From Actinoplanes ianthinogenes (GTDB lineage Bacteria > Actinomycetota > Actinomycetes > Mycobacteriales > Micromonosporaceae), in assembly GCF_018324205.1 (NCBI RefSeq), contig NZ_AP023356.1, positions 6,945,501 to 7,009,500 of the forward strand: a stretch of DNA of 64,000 bases, written 5' to 3'. The notes under the pieces were generated by a model. The model had not been told where the DNA came from and ran no database searches. It saw only the letters and a program-made list of their open reading frames with translations. The position numbers and the translations under genes are program-made. This document shows positions 34,840-43,418 of this stretch, in pieces (the stretch's first letter is position 1; each line of letters begins with the position of its first letter).

Positions 34840-36266
34840 CCGCCTGGCCGCCCACCCCGGCGATCTACGAGATCGACACCTGGCCCTGGCTCACCGGCGT
34901 CGCCCGCCGGCTCGGCCGCCCGGTCACGCTGGCCGACGTGCCGGCCGAGATCTGGGACGAGATCGCCACGCCCGGCCTGGACGGGGTGTGGCTGATGGGC
35001 GTCTGGGAGCGCAGCCCGGCCGGGCTCGCGGTGGCCCGGGCCAACGAGGGGCTGCAGCGGGCGTTCCGAGCCGCGCTGCCCGACCTGACGCCGGAGGACG
35101 TGGTCGGCTCGCCGTACTGTGTCCGCCGCTACCGGGTCGACGACCGGCTCGGCGGGCCGGACGGTCTCGCCGTCGCCCGCCGGGAGCTGCGCGAGCGCGG
35201 GCTGAAGCTGATCCTCGACTACGTGCCGAACCACGTGGCCCCGGATCACCCCGCGGTGCTCTCCCACCCGGACTGGTTCGTGCAGGGCACCGAGGACGGG
35301 TTCGAGGCCGGTGGCAAGATCATCGCCCACGGCCGGGACCCGTACTTCCCGCCCTGGCCGGACGTGGCCCAGCTGAACGCGTTCTCCCCGGGGATGCGGG
35401 CGGCGACCCTGGCCGCCATGTCGAGCATCGCCGAGCAGTGCGACGGCATGCGCTGCGACATGGCCATGCTGCTGACCAACGAGATCTTCGCGCGGACCTG
35501 GGGACAGTACGCCGGCCCGGCTCCGGAGACCGAGTTCTGGCCGGAGCTGATCGGCAAGCTGCGCGAGCGGCACCCGGACGTCGTGCTGATCGCCGAGGCG
35601 TACTGGGACACCGAGTGGATGTTGCAGCAGCAGGGCTTCGACTACTGCTACGACAAGCGGCTCTACGACCGGCTGGTGCACGAGGACGCCGGTGCGATCC
35701 GCAAGCACCTCACCGCCGGCCGGGACTACCAGGACCGGCTGATCCGGTTCCTGGAGAACCACGACGAGCCGCGCGCCGCGGCCACCTTCGCGCCCGCCCG
35801 GGAGCGGGCGGCGGCGGTCGCGACCGCCACCCTGCCCGGCGGGACGCTCTGGCACGACGGGGAGTTCGAGGGGCGGCGGACCTTCCTGCCGGTGTTCCTC
35901 GGGCGCTATCCCGACGAGCCGGCCGACGCCGGGCGGCGCGAGTTCCACCGGCGGCTGGTCGGCATCGCCGCCAAGGTGCGGCGCGGCGACTGGCGGCTGC
36001 TGGAGACACACGGCTGGGCGGACAACTGGACGCACCAGGATCTGCTGGCCTGGTCCTGGGACCGGGCGGTGGTGGTGGTCAACTACTCCGGGCACCCGTC
36101 CCAGGCCCGGGTCGCACTACCGTGGACAGACCTGTCCGGACGGGCGTGGCGCCTGGTGGATCACTTGGACGGCCGGGTGTTCGAGCGGTCCGGCAGCGAG
36201 CTGGCGGCCGACGGTCTCTATGTTGATCTGCCTCCTTGGGGATCACACGTCTTAACTTTCGAGTAA
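34836..36266 (+). CDS. GH13 alpha-amylase family enzyme
   Basis: 476-residue cytoplasmic alpha-glucan or alpha-glucoside-active enzyme with a TIM barrel and short C-terminal beta domain. All four conserved regions are readable: DYVPNH (I), DGMRCDMAM (II, nucleophile Asp), IAEAYW (III, acid/base Glu) and FLENHDEPR (IV, third carboxylate). It lacks a signal peptide and is short for the family because loop domains are reduced. Translationally coupled to the GH63-like gene, so the two enzymes probably act on the same oligosaccharide pool, for example trehalose/glycogen-derived sugars; this last point is inference. Confidence 0.9.
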   Translation: MTAWPPTPAIYEIDTWPWLTGVARRLGRPVTLADVPAEIWDEIATPGLDGVWLMGVWERSPAGLAVARANEGLQRAFRAALPDLTPEDVVGSPYCVRRYRVDDRLGGPDGLAVARRELRERGLKLILDYVPNHVAPDHPAVLSHPDWFVQGTEDGFEAGGKIIAHGRDPYFPPWPDVAQLNAFSPGMRAATLAAMSSIAEQCDGMRCDMAMLLTNEIFARTWGQYAGPAPETEFWPELIGKLRERHPDVVLIAEAYWDTEWMLQQQGFDYCYDKRLYDRLVHEDAGAIRKHLTAGRDYQDRLIRFLENHDEPRAAATFAPARERAAAVATATLPGGTLWHDGEFEGRRTFLPVFLGRYPDEPADAGRREFHRRLVGIAAKVRRGDWRLLETHGWADNWTHQDLLAWSWDRAVVVVNYSGHPSQARVALPWTDLSGRAWRLVDHLDGRVFERSGSELAADGLYVDLPPWGSHVLTFE

Positions 36267-36378
36267 CTGGACCAGGACTAACGGTCACGGATTATCCGAT
36301 CCGGACGATGCGCCACCGCGCCACCGCCGCGAGTCTGAACGAGGAGATCCGAACGGGGTCGGCTCGGAGGTAGCGAAC

Positions 36379-38976
36379 GTGACCATCGCCCAGATCACTG
36401 ACACGCCTGACATATCTGGTTCCCTTCTAGCCTCGAAGTTCGCAGTGCCGGCCGCACCGCCGTTCATGGTGGCGCGGCCGGGACTGCTGGACCGGGTGAG
36501 CGAGGGCGTCCGCGGCCCCGTCACCCTCGTGACCGGCCTGGCCGGGAGCGGCAAGACGCAACTGCTCGCCTCCTGGGTGCGCTCACGCGCGGTCGACTGG
36601 CCGATCGCCTGGGTCACTCTGGAGAACGGTGACGAACCGGCGCCGACCTTCTGGTCGTACGTGCTGGAGGGCCTGCGCCGGGCCGGCGTGCCGGCCCCGG
36701 AGCCGGCCGTGCCCGGCGCGGCCGCGAGCCGGGCGATCCTGGCCCGGCTGGCCGCGGTGGTCGACGAGCAGCCCACCCCGGTGGTGCTGGTCCTCGACGG
36801 GGCGGCCCAGCTGCCCGGCCGCGAGTGGGCCTCCGGCCTGGAGTTCCTGCTCGCCCACGCCCGCGGGCTGCGGGTCGTGCTGGCCGGCCGGTGGGACCCG
36901 CCGCTGCCGCTGTACCGCTACCGCCTGGCCGGGCAGTTGCGGGAGGTGCGCACGGCGGACCTGGCGTTCACCGCCGAGGAGACGTCCCGGCTGATGGATC
37001 TGCACGGCGTGCCGGTCGGCGGGACCGACCTGGCCGCGTTGCTCGAGCACACCGAGGGTTGGGCCGCGGGGATCCGGCTCTGTGCGTGCGCGATGCAGGG
37101 CAGTGCGGACGTCACCCGGATGGTCAGCGCGATCTCCGGGGACGAATCGACGATCGCCGAGTACTTCATCGGCGAGGTGCTGCGCACCCAGTCCCCGGCG
37201 ATGCGGCGGTTCCTGCTGGAGACCAGCATCCTGGACACGTTCTCGGCGGACCTGGCGGCCACCGTCACCGCGCGGCCCGACGCCGCCCGGCTGCTCGCGG
37301 TGCTCACCCGGGAGAACGCTTTCATCCAGCCGGTCGGCGAGGGGGCCGAGCTGTACCGCTATCACCGGCTCTTCGCCGAGCTGCTGCGAGCCCAGCTCTC
37401 CTGGGTCGAGCCGGAGCAGATCGCGGTGCTGCACCAGCGGGCCGCGCGCTGGCTGTCCCAGCACGGCCGGCTCACCGACGCGGTCGGGCACTCGGTCGTG
37501 GCCGGCGACTGGGGGACCGCCGCGGCCATGGTGATCGAGGACTTCGCGGTCGGCCGCCTCGTCATCGAGGGCACCTCCGGCCGGCTCGGCGAGCAGCTCG
37601 CCGCTCTGCCCGAGCACCTGGACCTGCCCGAGGTGGTGCTGGTCCGCTCGGCCCTGGCCTGGGGCGACGGCCGCCCGGACGAGGCACGCGAGCTGTTCAC
37701 GCTGGCCGGCAACCTGCTGGCGATCCAGGGCAGCGACTGCGGCGAGGGCGTCACACTGGCCTGCTTCCTGATGCGGTTGCTGCTGCTGGCCGACGGCCCG
37801 GAGCCGGAACAGGTGGACGAGCTGGCGCCGGTGGCGACCGCGTTCCTGGCCGTGGCCCCGGCCCGCAAGCTGGTCCGGCGTCCCGAGCTGCGGGCGGTGC
37901 TGCTGGCCGCCGAGGGACGGGCGCGCAGCGCATGCGGCGACGTCAACGGGGCGGTGACGGTGCTGGCCGATGCCGTCACGGCGGCTCCGGCCGGGTGTGA
38001 GGCGCTCAAGGTGGAGTGTCTGCGGGCGGTCGCGGTGCTGGAGGCGTACCGGGGCCGGCTGGGCCGGGCCGAGACCGCGGCGCGGCAGGCCCTGGACCTG
38101 GCCCTACAGTGCGGGATGGACCGGGAGCACCGGCCGGGCGCCGCCGAGGTGGCGCTCGCCTGGGTGGCCCTGGAGCGGTACGACATCGAGGCCGCCGACC
38201 GGCACCTGAGGTCCGCGCACCTCGGCGAGGATCCCCTCGCGGTCGCCGCGCACGCCGTGGTCAAGTCCCGCCGTCTCCAGGTCCGCGGCGAGCTCCGGGG
38301 CGCGCTGAACGCGCTGATCCCGATCCCGGCCGCACCGCCCTGGCTGCGCCGGGAGATCGACCTGGGCCGGGCCCGGTTGCTGATCGGCGCCGCCCGGCTG
38401 GACGACGCCGCGGAGGTTCTGCTCGCCCACACGCACTCCCGCACCGCCGATGTGGCCGTGGTGGAGGCCGGGCTCGCGCTGGCTCGCGGCGACGCGTCGC
38501 GAGCACACGAGGTCGCCCGGACGGTCGCCGACGCCGCAGGGGTGGCGACGCCGGTGGCTCTGGACGCCTGGTTGCTGCTGGCCATGCTGGCGGCCAGCGC
38601 GGACGACGCGGCCGGCGCGCGGGAGGCGTTGCGCCGGGCACTGCGGGTGGCCGGTCCGGAGAACGTCCGGCGGCCGGTGCACCAGGTATGGGGCGCGCTG
38701 CGGCGGGTGCTGCGCGACGACGAGAAGCTGGCGGCGCTGGGCGGCCCGGCCGGCACCGCGTCGGTCAGCGAGCCGGTGGTGGTGGAGGCGCTCAGCAAGC
38801 GGGAGCTGGACGTGCTGCGCGGCATGGCGGAGATGCTGCCCACCGAGGAGATCGCCGCCTCGATGTACGTCTCGGTCAACACCGTGAAGACCCACGTCCG
38901 CAGCATCCTGCGGAAACTCTCCGCGTCCCGGCGCAACGAGGCGGTACGCCGGGCCCGCGCACTGAACCTGATCTAG
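36379..38976 (+). CDS. Large LuxR-family (LAL/MalT-like) transcriptional activator 1
   Basis: 865-residue STAND-type regulator. The P-loop is TGLAGSGKTQLL (Walker A near residues 52-63), Walker B is VVLVLDGA, then come the winged-helix part of the NTPase (RFLLETSILDTF), a long TPR-like helical sensor region (about 370-780) and a C-terminal LuxR HTH (LSKRELDVLRGMAEMLPTEE; VSVNTVKTHVRSILRKL). Such proteins are ATP-dependent activators triggered by a small effector. GTG 36379 has GGAGG eight bases upstream. It lies at the centre of the 17-bp-motif island together with a second LAL gene, so either could be the island's regulator. Confidence 0.9.
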   Translation: MTIAQITDTPDISGSLLASKFAVPAAPPFMVARPGLLDRVSEGVRGPVTLVTGLAGSGKTQLLASWVRSRAVDWPIAWVTLENGDEPAPTFWSYVLEGLRRAGVPAPEPAVPGAAASRAILARLAAVVDEQPTPVVLVLDGAAQLPGREWASGLEFLLAHARGLRVVLAGRWDPPLPLYRYRLAGQLREVRTADLAFTAEETSRLMDLHGVPVGGTDLAALLEHTEGWAAGIRLCACAMQGSADVTRMVSAISGDESTIAEYFIGEVLRTQSPAMRRFLLETSILDTFSADLAATVTARPDAARLLAVLTRENAFIQPVGEGAELYRYHRLFAELLRAQLSWVEPEQIAVLHQRAARWLSQHGRLTDAVGHSVVAGDWGTAAAMVIEDFAVGRLVIEGTSGRLGEQLAALPEHLDLPEVVLVRSALAWGDGRPDEARELFTLAGNLLAIQGSDCGEGVTLACFLMRLLLLADGPEPEQVDELAPVATAFLAVAPARKLVRRPELRAVLLAAEGRARSACGDVNGAVTVLADAVTAAPAGCEALKVECLRAVAVLEAYRGRLGRAETAARQALDLALQCGMDREHRPGAAEVALAWVALERYDIEAADRHLRSAHLGEDPLAVAAHAVVKSRRLQVRGELRGALNALIPIPAAPPWLRREIDLGRARLLIGAARLDDAAEVLLAHTHSRTADVAVVEAGLALARGDASRAHEVARTVADAAGVATPVALDAWLLLAMLAASADDAAGAREALRRALRVAGPENVRRPVHQVWGALRRVLRDDEKLAALGGPAGTASVSEPVVVEALSKRELDVLRGMAEMLPTEEIAASMYVSVNTVKTHVRSILRKLSASRRNEAVRRARALNLI

Positions 38977-39026
38977 GAACCGTGGTCTCGTGGATCGCTC
39001 GGCGACGCGAGAGTGACGAGCTGGTG

Positions 39027-39063
39027 CTGGTGGCCCTGTCGGGCGACCCGAAAGGGCCACCAG
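39027..39063. repeat. Solitary palindromic element related to the 61.9-62.4 kb array
   Basis: Nested inverted repeat: outer arms CTGGTGGCCCT / AGGGCCACCAG (39027-39037, 39053-39063) and inner arms TCGGG / CCCGA. It lies between convergent stops of the LAL gene and the DUF7144 gene and could serve as a bidirectional terminator. The outer arms match the GGTGGCCCT...AGGGCCACCAG core of the distant 64-bp array. Confidence 0.75.
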
Positions 39064-39077
39064 GGCCAGCCCGATCC

Positions 39078-39524
39078 CTAGTTCTCCCTGCGCACCGCAC
39101 CGCCGTGGGCGGCCAGGGTGTAGATGATCAGCACGTCCATGCCGATCAGGATGGCGGCCCAGACCGGCTGGGCGGCGACGAACATGAAGTGCAGCAGAGC
39201 GCCGAGGAAGGCGATCAGGATGCCGATCACCCGGCCCCATATCCGGCCCAGGAACACGCCGGTGGCGGCGAGCAGGGAGAGCAGGCCGAGACCCAGATGC
39301 AGCCAGCCCCAGGTGGTGTAGCTCACCTGGAGCACCAGGCCGCCCTGTGTCACGTGGTAGAAGTCGTCCTTGAACAGGGCGACCAGACCCTCGGTGACCT
39401 GGAAGACACCCAGGGTCAGCAGCATCACTCCGGCGAACACCACCAGGCCCGCCCAGCCGGTGGAGGGCGCGGCGGGGGTGTCGGAGCCGGTGGCGCGGTC
39501 ACTTGCGTAGCTACTGTTCGACAT
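39078..39524 (-). CDS. DUF7144 family membrane protein (copy 2)
   Basis: 148-residue four-TM protein with a Ser/Thr-rich N-terminal 25 residues. Landmarks: GLVVFAGVMLLTLGVFQVTE, YTTWGWLHLGLGLLSLLAAT and IYTLAAHGGAVRREN. It is closest in pattern to the copy at 60704 (both have YTTWGW). It is transcribed alone, divergently from the second LAL gene, with a CGTGCAA-G-TTGCACG palindrome 67 bases upstream of its start. Confidence 0.85.
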   Translation of the reverse strand: MSNSSYASDRATGSDTPAAPSTGWAGLVVFAGVMLLTLGVFQVTEGLVALFKDDFYHVTQGGLVLQVSYTTWGWLHLGLGLLSLLAATGVFLGRIWGRVIGILIAFLGALLHFMFVAAQPVWAAILIGMDVLIIYTLAAHGGAVRREN

Positions 39525-39590
39525 GCTTCTAGAAGACCGCTTGGCGGGGGTTGCGCACCTCCCGCGTCACGGGTGAACATCTTCCAAGAT

Positions 39591-39605
39591 CGTGCAAGTT
39601 GCACG
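39591..39605. promoter_or_regulatory. Palindrome CGTGCAAGTTGCACG, possible operator
   Basis: A perfect 7-bp-arm inverted repeat in the divergent region between DUF7144 copy 2 and LAL regulator 2, with an additional half site GTGCAA at 39622-39627. It is unlike the 17-bp motif. It could be an operator for either gene. Confidence 0.5.
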
Positions 39606-39813
39606 TTTGAATGCGCGGAAAGTGCAAATACGGGGGGTTGCTCCGCGTGCACTCCCTGTGATTCGGTGTCGGGGTGACCCGACCGGTCGCGCACTGATCG
39701 TCACGGCTGTGGTCTTGGGGGCGGGACTCGCAGCGTGAAGCTTCAACATTCGGTGACACAGAGTGATGTTGACCGAATGCAGGCCAGGACGCTATTCGGG
39801 GGTTGGGGGCGCC

Positions 39814-42441
39814 ATGCGGAAGACGACGGGTAACAGTCCGCCTACACACATAGGTACGGCACGCGTGGCTCGACCGAGACTGCCCCAGGGGGTCATCTGG
39901 CGGACCCGCCTGGCCGAGACGATGGACGTCGGCGCCCGGCGCGCCGTGACGCTGATCTGCGCCGGTCCGGGGTGGGGCAAGACCGCCCTGGCCTCCGCCT
40001 GGACCGGGGCCCGCTCGATGGGCGGCCCGATCGCCTGGCTCAGCTGCGAGCCCGGGCACAACGACCCGTACGTGTTCTGGTCCGACCTGCTGCTGGCCCT
40101 GCGCACCAGCGGCGCGATCCGGCCCGGCACCGCGCTCCCGGACCGCGGCCCGGTGCTCTCCATCGACGCGCCGGCCTTCCTGCGCCGGCTGTCCTCCGGG
40201 CTGGCCGCGATGCCCGGGCCGGTCGTCGTGGTCCTCGACGACCTCCAGGAGATCGCCGACCCGCGGGTGCTGGACGGGCTCGGCGGCCTGATCCGGAACC
40301 CGCCGGAGCGGCTGCGCCTGGTGCTGATCAGCCGGACCGAGCCGGACCTGCCGCTGCACCGGCTCCGGGCGGCCGGCGAGCTGACCGAGATCAAGGCCCG
40401 CGACCTGGCCTTCCAGATGGACGAGGCGAGCGAGCTGCTGGCCCTGCGCGGCCGCCGGATCGCGCCGGAGAAACTCGCCGAGCTGGTCCGCAACACCGAG
40501 GGGTGGGCGACCGGGCTGCGGCTGGCGGTGGACGCGCCGCCCGGCGTCGGCCCGGACGAGGCGGCCGCCGATTACCTGGTCCGGGAGGTGCTCGCCGGAC
40601 AGCCCGCGGAGGTCCGCGAGTTCCTGCTCTGGACCAGCGTGCCGGACCGGATCTCCGGCGGCCTGGCCGAGGCGCTGACCGGCCGGCGCAACGCCGACCA
40701 AGTGCTGGCCGACCTCGAACGGGCGAATCTGTTCCTCGAACGGGTCGGCAACAACGGCTGGTTCCGCTACCACCAGCAGTTCCGGGCCGCGCTGCGCCGC
40801 CGGCTGCCGGCCGAGCGGGCGGACACCCCGGCACGGCTGCACCTGCTCGCCGCCCAGTGGCACGCCCGGCTCGGCAGCCCGCTGGCCGCGCTCAACCACG
40901 CGGCCGCGGCCGGCGACTGGCAGCTGGTCAGCCGCCTGGTGGTCGACTACGGGATGTCGCTGTTCGGCTCGTCGGACCGCACCGACCTCATCGCGCTGCT
41001 CCGGCGGATCCCGGCCGAGCGGCTGACCGACAGCGCCGAGCTCACCTTCTGCGCGGCGTTGCAGACCTACGCGCTCGGCGACGTGGCCGGCGTGGCCACC
41101 CGGATCGCCCAGGCCCGGGCCCTGCTGGCCGGCCGCGGCGCCGACGACCGCCGGGTGATCGGGCTGGCGCTGACCATCGTCGAGGCGGTCACCGTGTACC
41201 GCTGGCGGGGCGACATGCCGCAGCTGGCGGAGACCTTCACCGAGGTGCTCGCCGAGCTGGGCCGGTTGCGCTGGGACCAGGTGCCGTCGATGCCGCAGTA
41301 CCGGGCGCTGTCCCTGCTCAACAAGGGCATCGGGATGCTCTGGACGGACCAGTTCGACCACGCCGACCGCTACCTCTGGGCGGCCGCCACCGGCGCCCGG
41401 GCGGCCGGCACGCCGCTCGTCGAGATCAGCGCGTTCGGGCATCTGGCGCTGCTCAGCGTGATCCAGGGCTCGCTGAACGAGGCGAAGGAGCACGTCGCCG
41501 CGTCGGTCGGGGTGGCCCACCGGGTCGACGCCGAGGACCGGCCGCCGGTCGCCTCGGCCTTCCTGGCCAAAGCGGTGATCGAGCAGGAGCAGGGTCGCGA
41601 GGCGGAGGCCGAGGAGGCGCTGCGGCGGGCCCTGCATGCGGCCGGTGAGCAGCCGGAGGCGGCGATCGCCGTGCTCTCCGGCGTGGTCCGGGCCTACCTG
41701 CTGATCGACCGCGGCGAGGCGCACTCGGCCCGGGCGATGCTCGGCGGGGTGGCCGAGGCGGCCGGCCCCGGCCTGGTCGCGCCGATCCTGCAACGGATCC
41801 TCGACGTCTCGCACAGCGAGATCGATCTGGCCCGCAACCGGCCGAACGCGGTGCTCGACCGCTACTCCGGCCGCGCCGGCCTGTACCCGGCCGAACAGCT
41901 GCGGGTGGCGCAGGCCTGGCAGGCCTCCGGCCACCCGGTCCAGGCCGAGGAGTTGCTGGCCCGGGTCCGGGAGGGCACCGACCGGCTCTCCTCGGTCTCC
42001 GCCTGGCTGCTCACCGCGCTCGCCGCCGACGCGCAGGGCCGGGGCCAGCGCGCGGCCGACGCGATGGCGCACGCGCTCGCCGGGGCCGAGCCGCAGCACA
42101 TCCGGCGGCCGTTCCGCCGCTTCGACGCCGATCGGGTGCTGGTCCTGGCCGAGCGGCAGCAGTGGCTGACCGAGCCGGTCGGCTCGTCCGGGGAGAGCGT
42201 GCTCGCCGAGATCACCGGGGAGTTCCCGACGATCGGCGGCGCGGTCGCCGGGCCGCTCAGCGAGCGTGAGATCGACGTTTTGCAGTACCTGCCGACCGTG
42301 CTGACCGCCGGGGAGATCGCCGAGAACCTCGGGATCTCGGTGAACACGGTCAAGGCGCACATGCGCTCGATCTATCGCAAGCTCGGCGCCGGCCGCCGCC
42401 GGGAGGCCGTGGTCACGGCTCGTCAGCTGGGGCTGCTGTGA
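39814..42441 (+). CDS. Large LuxR-family (LAL/MalT-like) transcriptional activator 2
   Basis: 875-residue STAND regulator, a distant paralogue of the gene at 36379. N-terminal arm ARVARPRLPQGVIWR, Walker A ICAGPGWGKTAL (about 48-59), Walker B VVVVLDDLQEI, NTPase winged-helix region (EFLLWTSVPDRI), helical repeats, and a C-terminal LuxR HTH (LSEREIDVLQYLPTVLTAGE; ISVNTVKAHMRSIYRKLGAG). I favour ATG 39814; in-frame GTG 39763 and ATG 39766 would add 17 residues. No strong Shine-Dalgarno is seen for any. Its 3' end overlaps the convergent YihY gene by 29 bp. Confidence 0.88.
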   Translation: MRKTTGNSPPTHIGTARVARPRLPQGVIWRTRLAETMDVGARRAVTLICAGPGWGKTALASAWTGARSMGGPIAWLSCEPGHNDPYVFWSDLLLALRTSGAIRPGTALPDRGPVLSIDAPAFLRRLSSGLAAMPGPVVVVLDDLQEIADPRVLDGLGGLIRNPPERLRLVLISRTEPDLPLHRLRAAGELTEIKARDLAFQMDEASELLALRGRRIAPEKLAELVRNTEGWATGLRLAVDAPPGVGPDEAAADYLVREVLAGQPAEVREFLLWTSVPDRISGGLAEALTGRRNADQVLADLERANLFLERVGNNGWFRYHQQFRAALRRRLPAERADTPARLHLLAAQWHARLGSPLAALNHAAAAGDWQLVSRLVVDYGMSLFGSSDRTDLIALLRRIPAERLTDSAELTFCAALQTYALGDVAGVATRIAQARALLAGRGADDRRVIGLALTIVEAVTVYRWRGDMPQLAETFTEVLAELGRLRWDQVPSMPQYRALSLLNKGIGMLWTDQFDHADRYLWAAATGARAAGTPLVEISAFGHLALLSVIQGSLNEAKEHVAASVGVAHRVDAEDRPPVASAFLAKAVIEQEQGREAEAEEALRRALHAAGEQPEAAIAVLSGVVRAYLLIDRGEAHSARAMLGGVAEAAGPGLVAPILQRILDVSHSEIDLARNRPNAVLDRYSGRAGLYPAEQLRVAQAWQASGHPVQAEELLARVREGTDRLSSVSAWLLTALAADAQGRGQRAADAMAHALAGAEPQHIRRPFRRFDADRVLVLAERQQWLTEPVGSSGESVLAEITGEFPTIGGAVAGPLSEREIDVLQYLPTVLTAGEIAENLGISVNTVKAHMRSIYRKLGAGRRREAVVTARQLGLL

Positions 42442-43258
42442 GGAACTCCCGGCTGATCAGGCCGCCGACGATCGCGGCCAGCAGCAGGCAGAAGGAGAGC
42501 ACGTACAGCCAGCCGATGTAGGTGAACGCCAGCCCGATCGTGCCGTACTTGTCGGCGCTGGATTGCAGCGCCCGGGGCAGATAGATCGCCCCGGCGCCGC
42601 GCACCGCGATCATCATCAGGCCGAACACCACGCCGCCGGCCAGCAGCGGGCCCTTCGGGGCCCGCCGGCCGAGCAGCAGCCAGGGCAGCAGGATCGCCAG
42701 CGCGCAGTCCGCGACGAACGCGACCAGCACCCCGGAGACGTTCGGCGCGGGCAGCAGCGAGGCCAGCCAGGTCAGCACCCGGGCGAACAGCAGGAACACC
42801 ACCAGCACCACCACGGTGCCGATCTGCCGCCCGGTCGCGGCGGCGCCGGCCGGCTTCTGCTCGACCGGCCACACCACCAGGTAGGAACGGACCAGCGCGC
42901 GGCTCAGCCCGGTCGCCGACAGCAGCACGATCAGGCAGCCGGCCACGCCGAACGCGTTGCTGTGGCTGCCGCCGATCGCGTCCTGCAGCAGCCGCTCGCT
43001 GCTGTCCGGCAGGTGCAGCACCCCGGCCAGCCGCTCCCGGTAATGCGGCCCGATCAGCGCCGCCAGCATGATCAGCAGCGGGAAGATCGAGGTGAACGAC
43101 TGCGCGGCCAGGGTCATCGCGCGGTCGAAGATCTGCACCCGGACCAGCTCACCGAGGCCGGTCAGCGTCAGCTTGCCGACCCGGGTGCCCAGCCACAGCG
43201 CGGCCCGCGGCCGCAGCCAGCGCGGGATCCGTGCGTCCCACTCGGTCGGTTCCGGCAT
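42413..43258 (-). CDS. YihY/BrkB family membrane protein (copy 1)
   Basis: 281-residue inner-membrane protein with six membrane segments. Family landmarks: FDRAMTLAAQSFTSIFPLLI near the N-terminus, SATGLSRALVRSYLVVW in the middle, and KYGTIGLAFTYIGWLYVLSF near the end. The family was once called RNase BN by mistake; function is unsettled. ATG 43258 is likely (a GTG precedes it). The promoter side holds three copies of the 17-bp motif shared with the divergent phosphodiesterase gene. Confidence 0.85.
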   Translation of the reverse strand: MPEPTEWDARIPRWLRPRAALWLGTRVGKLTLTGLGELVRVQIFDRAMTLAAQSFTSIFPLLIMLAALIGPHYRERLAGVLHLPDSSERLLQDAIGGSHSNAFGVAGCLIVLLSATGLSRALVRSYLVVWPVEQKPAGAAATGRQIGTVVVLVVFLLFARVLTWLASLLPAPNVSGVLVAFVADCALAILLPWLLLGRRAPKGPLLAGGVVFGLMMIAVRGAGAIYLPRALQSSADKYGTIGLAFTYIGWLYVLSFCLLLAAIVGGLISREFLTAAPADEP

Positions 43259-43264
43259 CACGGT

Positions 43265-43281
43265 TCACCCCCGGTGGGTCA
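43265..43281. promoter_or_regulatory. 17-bp inverted repeat, site 7
   Basis: TCACCCCCGGTGGGTCA (one mismatch). It lies immediately upstream of the minus-strand YihY start, overlapping its ribosome-site region. Confidence 0.5.
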
Positions 43282-43308
43282 CTGTTCGCGAGCCACCGCC
43301 GGGTCGCC

Positions 43309-43325
43309 CCATCCCACCGGAATGA
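43309..43325. promoter_or_regulatory. 17-bp inverted repeat, site 8
   Basis: CCATCCCACCGGAATGA (two mismatches), middle of three sites in the YihY/phosphodiesterase divergent region; 50 bases from the YihY start. Confidence 0.45.
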
Positions 43326-43367
43326 AAACCGATGTGGGTACGCCCGGAGCGGTCCCGCCGCCCGCGT

Positions 43368-43384
43368 TCACCCCGCCGGAGTGA
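43368..43384. promoter_or_regulatory. 17-bp inverted repeat, site 9
   Basis: TCACCCCGCCGGAGTGA (one mismatch), ending 34 bases before the start at 43419, the same spacing as sites 1, 11 and 12. Confidence 0.62.
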
Positions 43385-43418
43385 GGTGGCGCCGCCGGGC
43401 GGCCGGGACGCTGTGGCC

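Noticed and set aside
39529..42360. Long antisense frame opposite LAL regulator 2
   Set aside because: Arg/Gln/Pro-rich shadow typical of high-GC DNA; the sense strand encodes a complete regulator.
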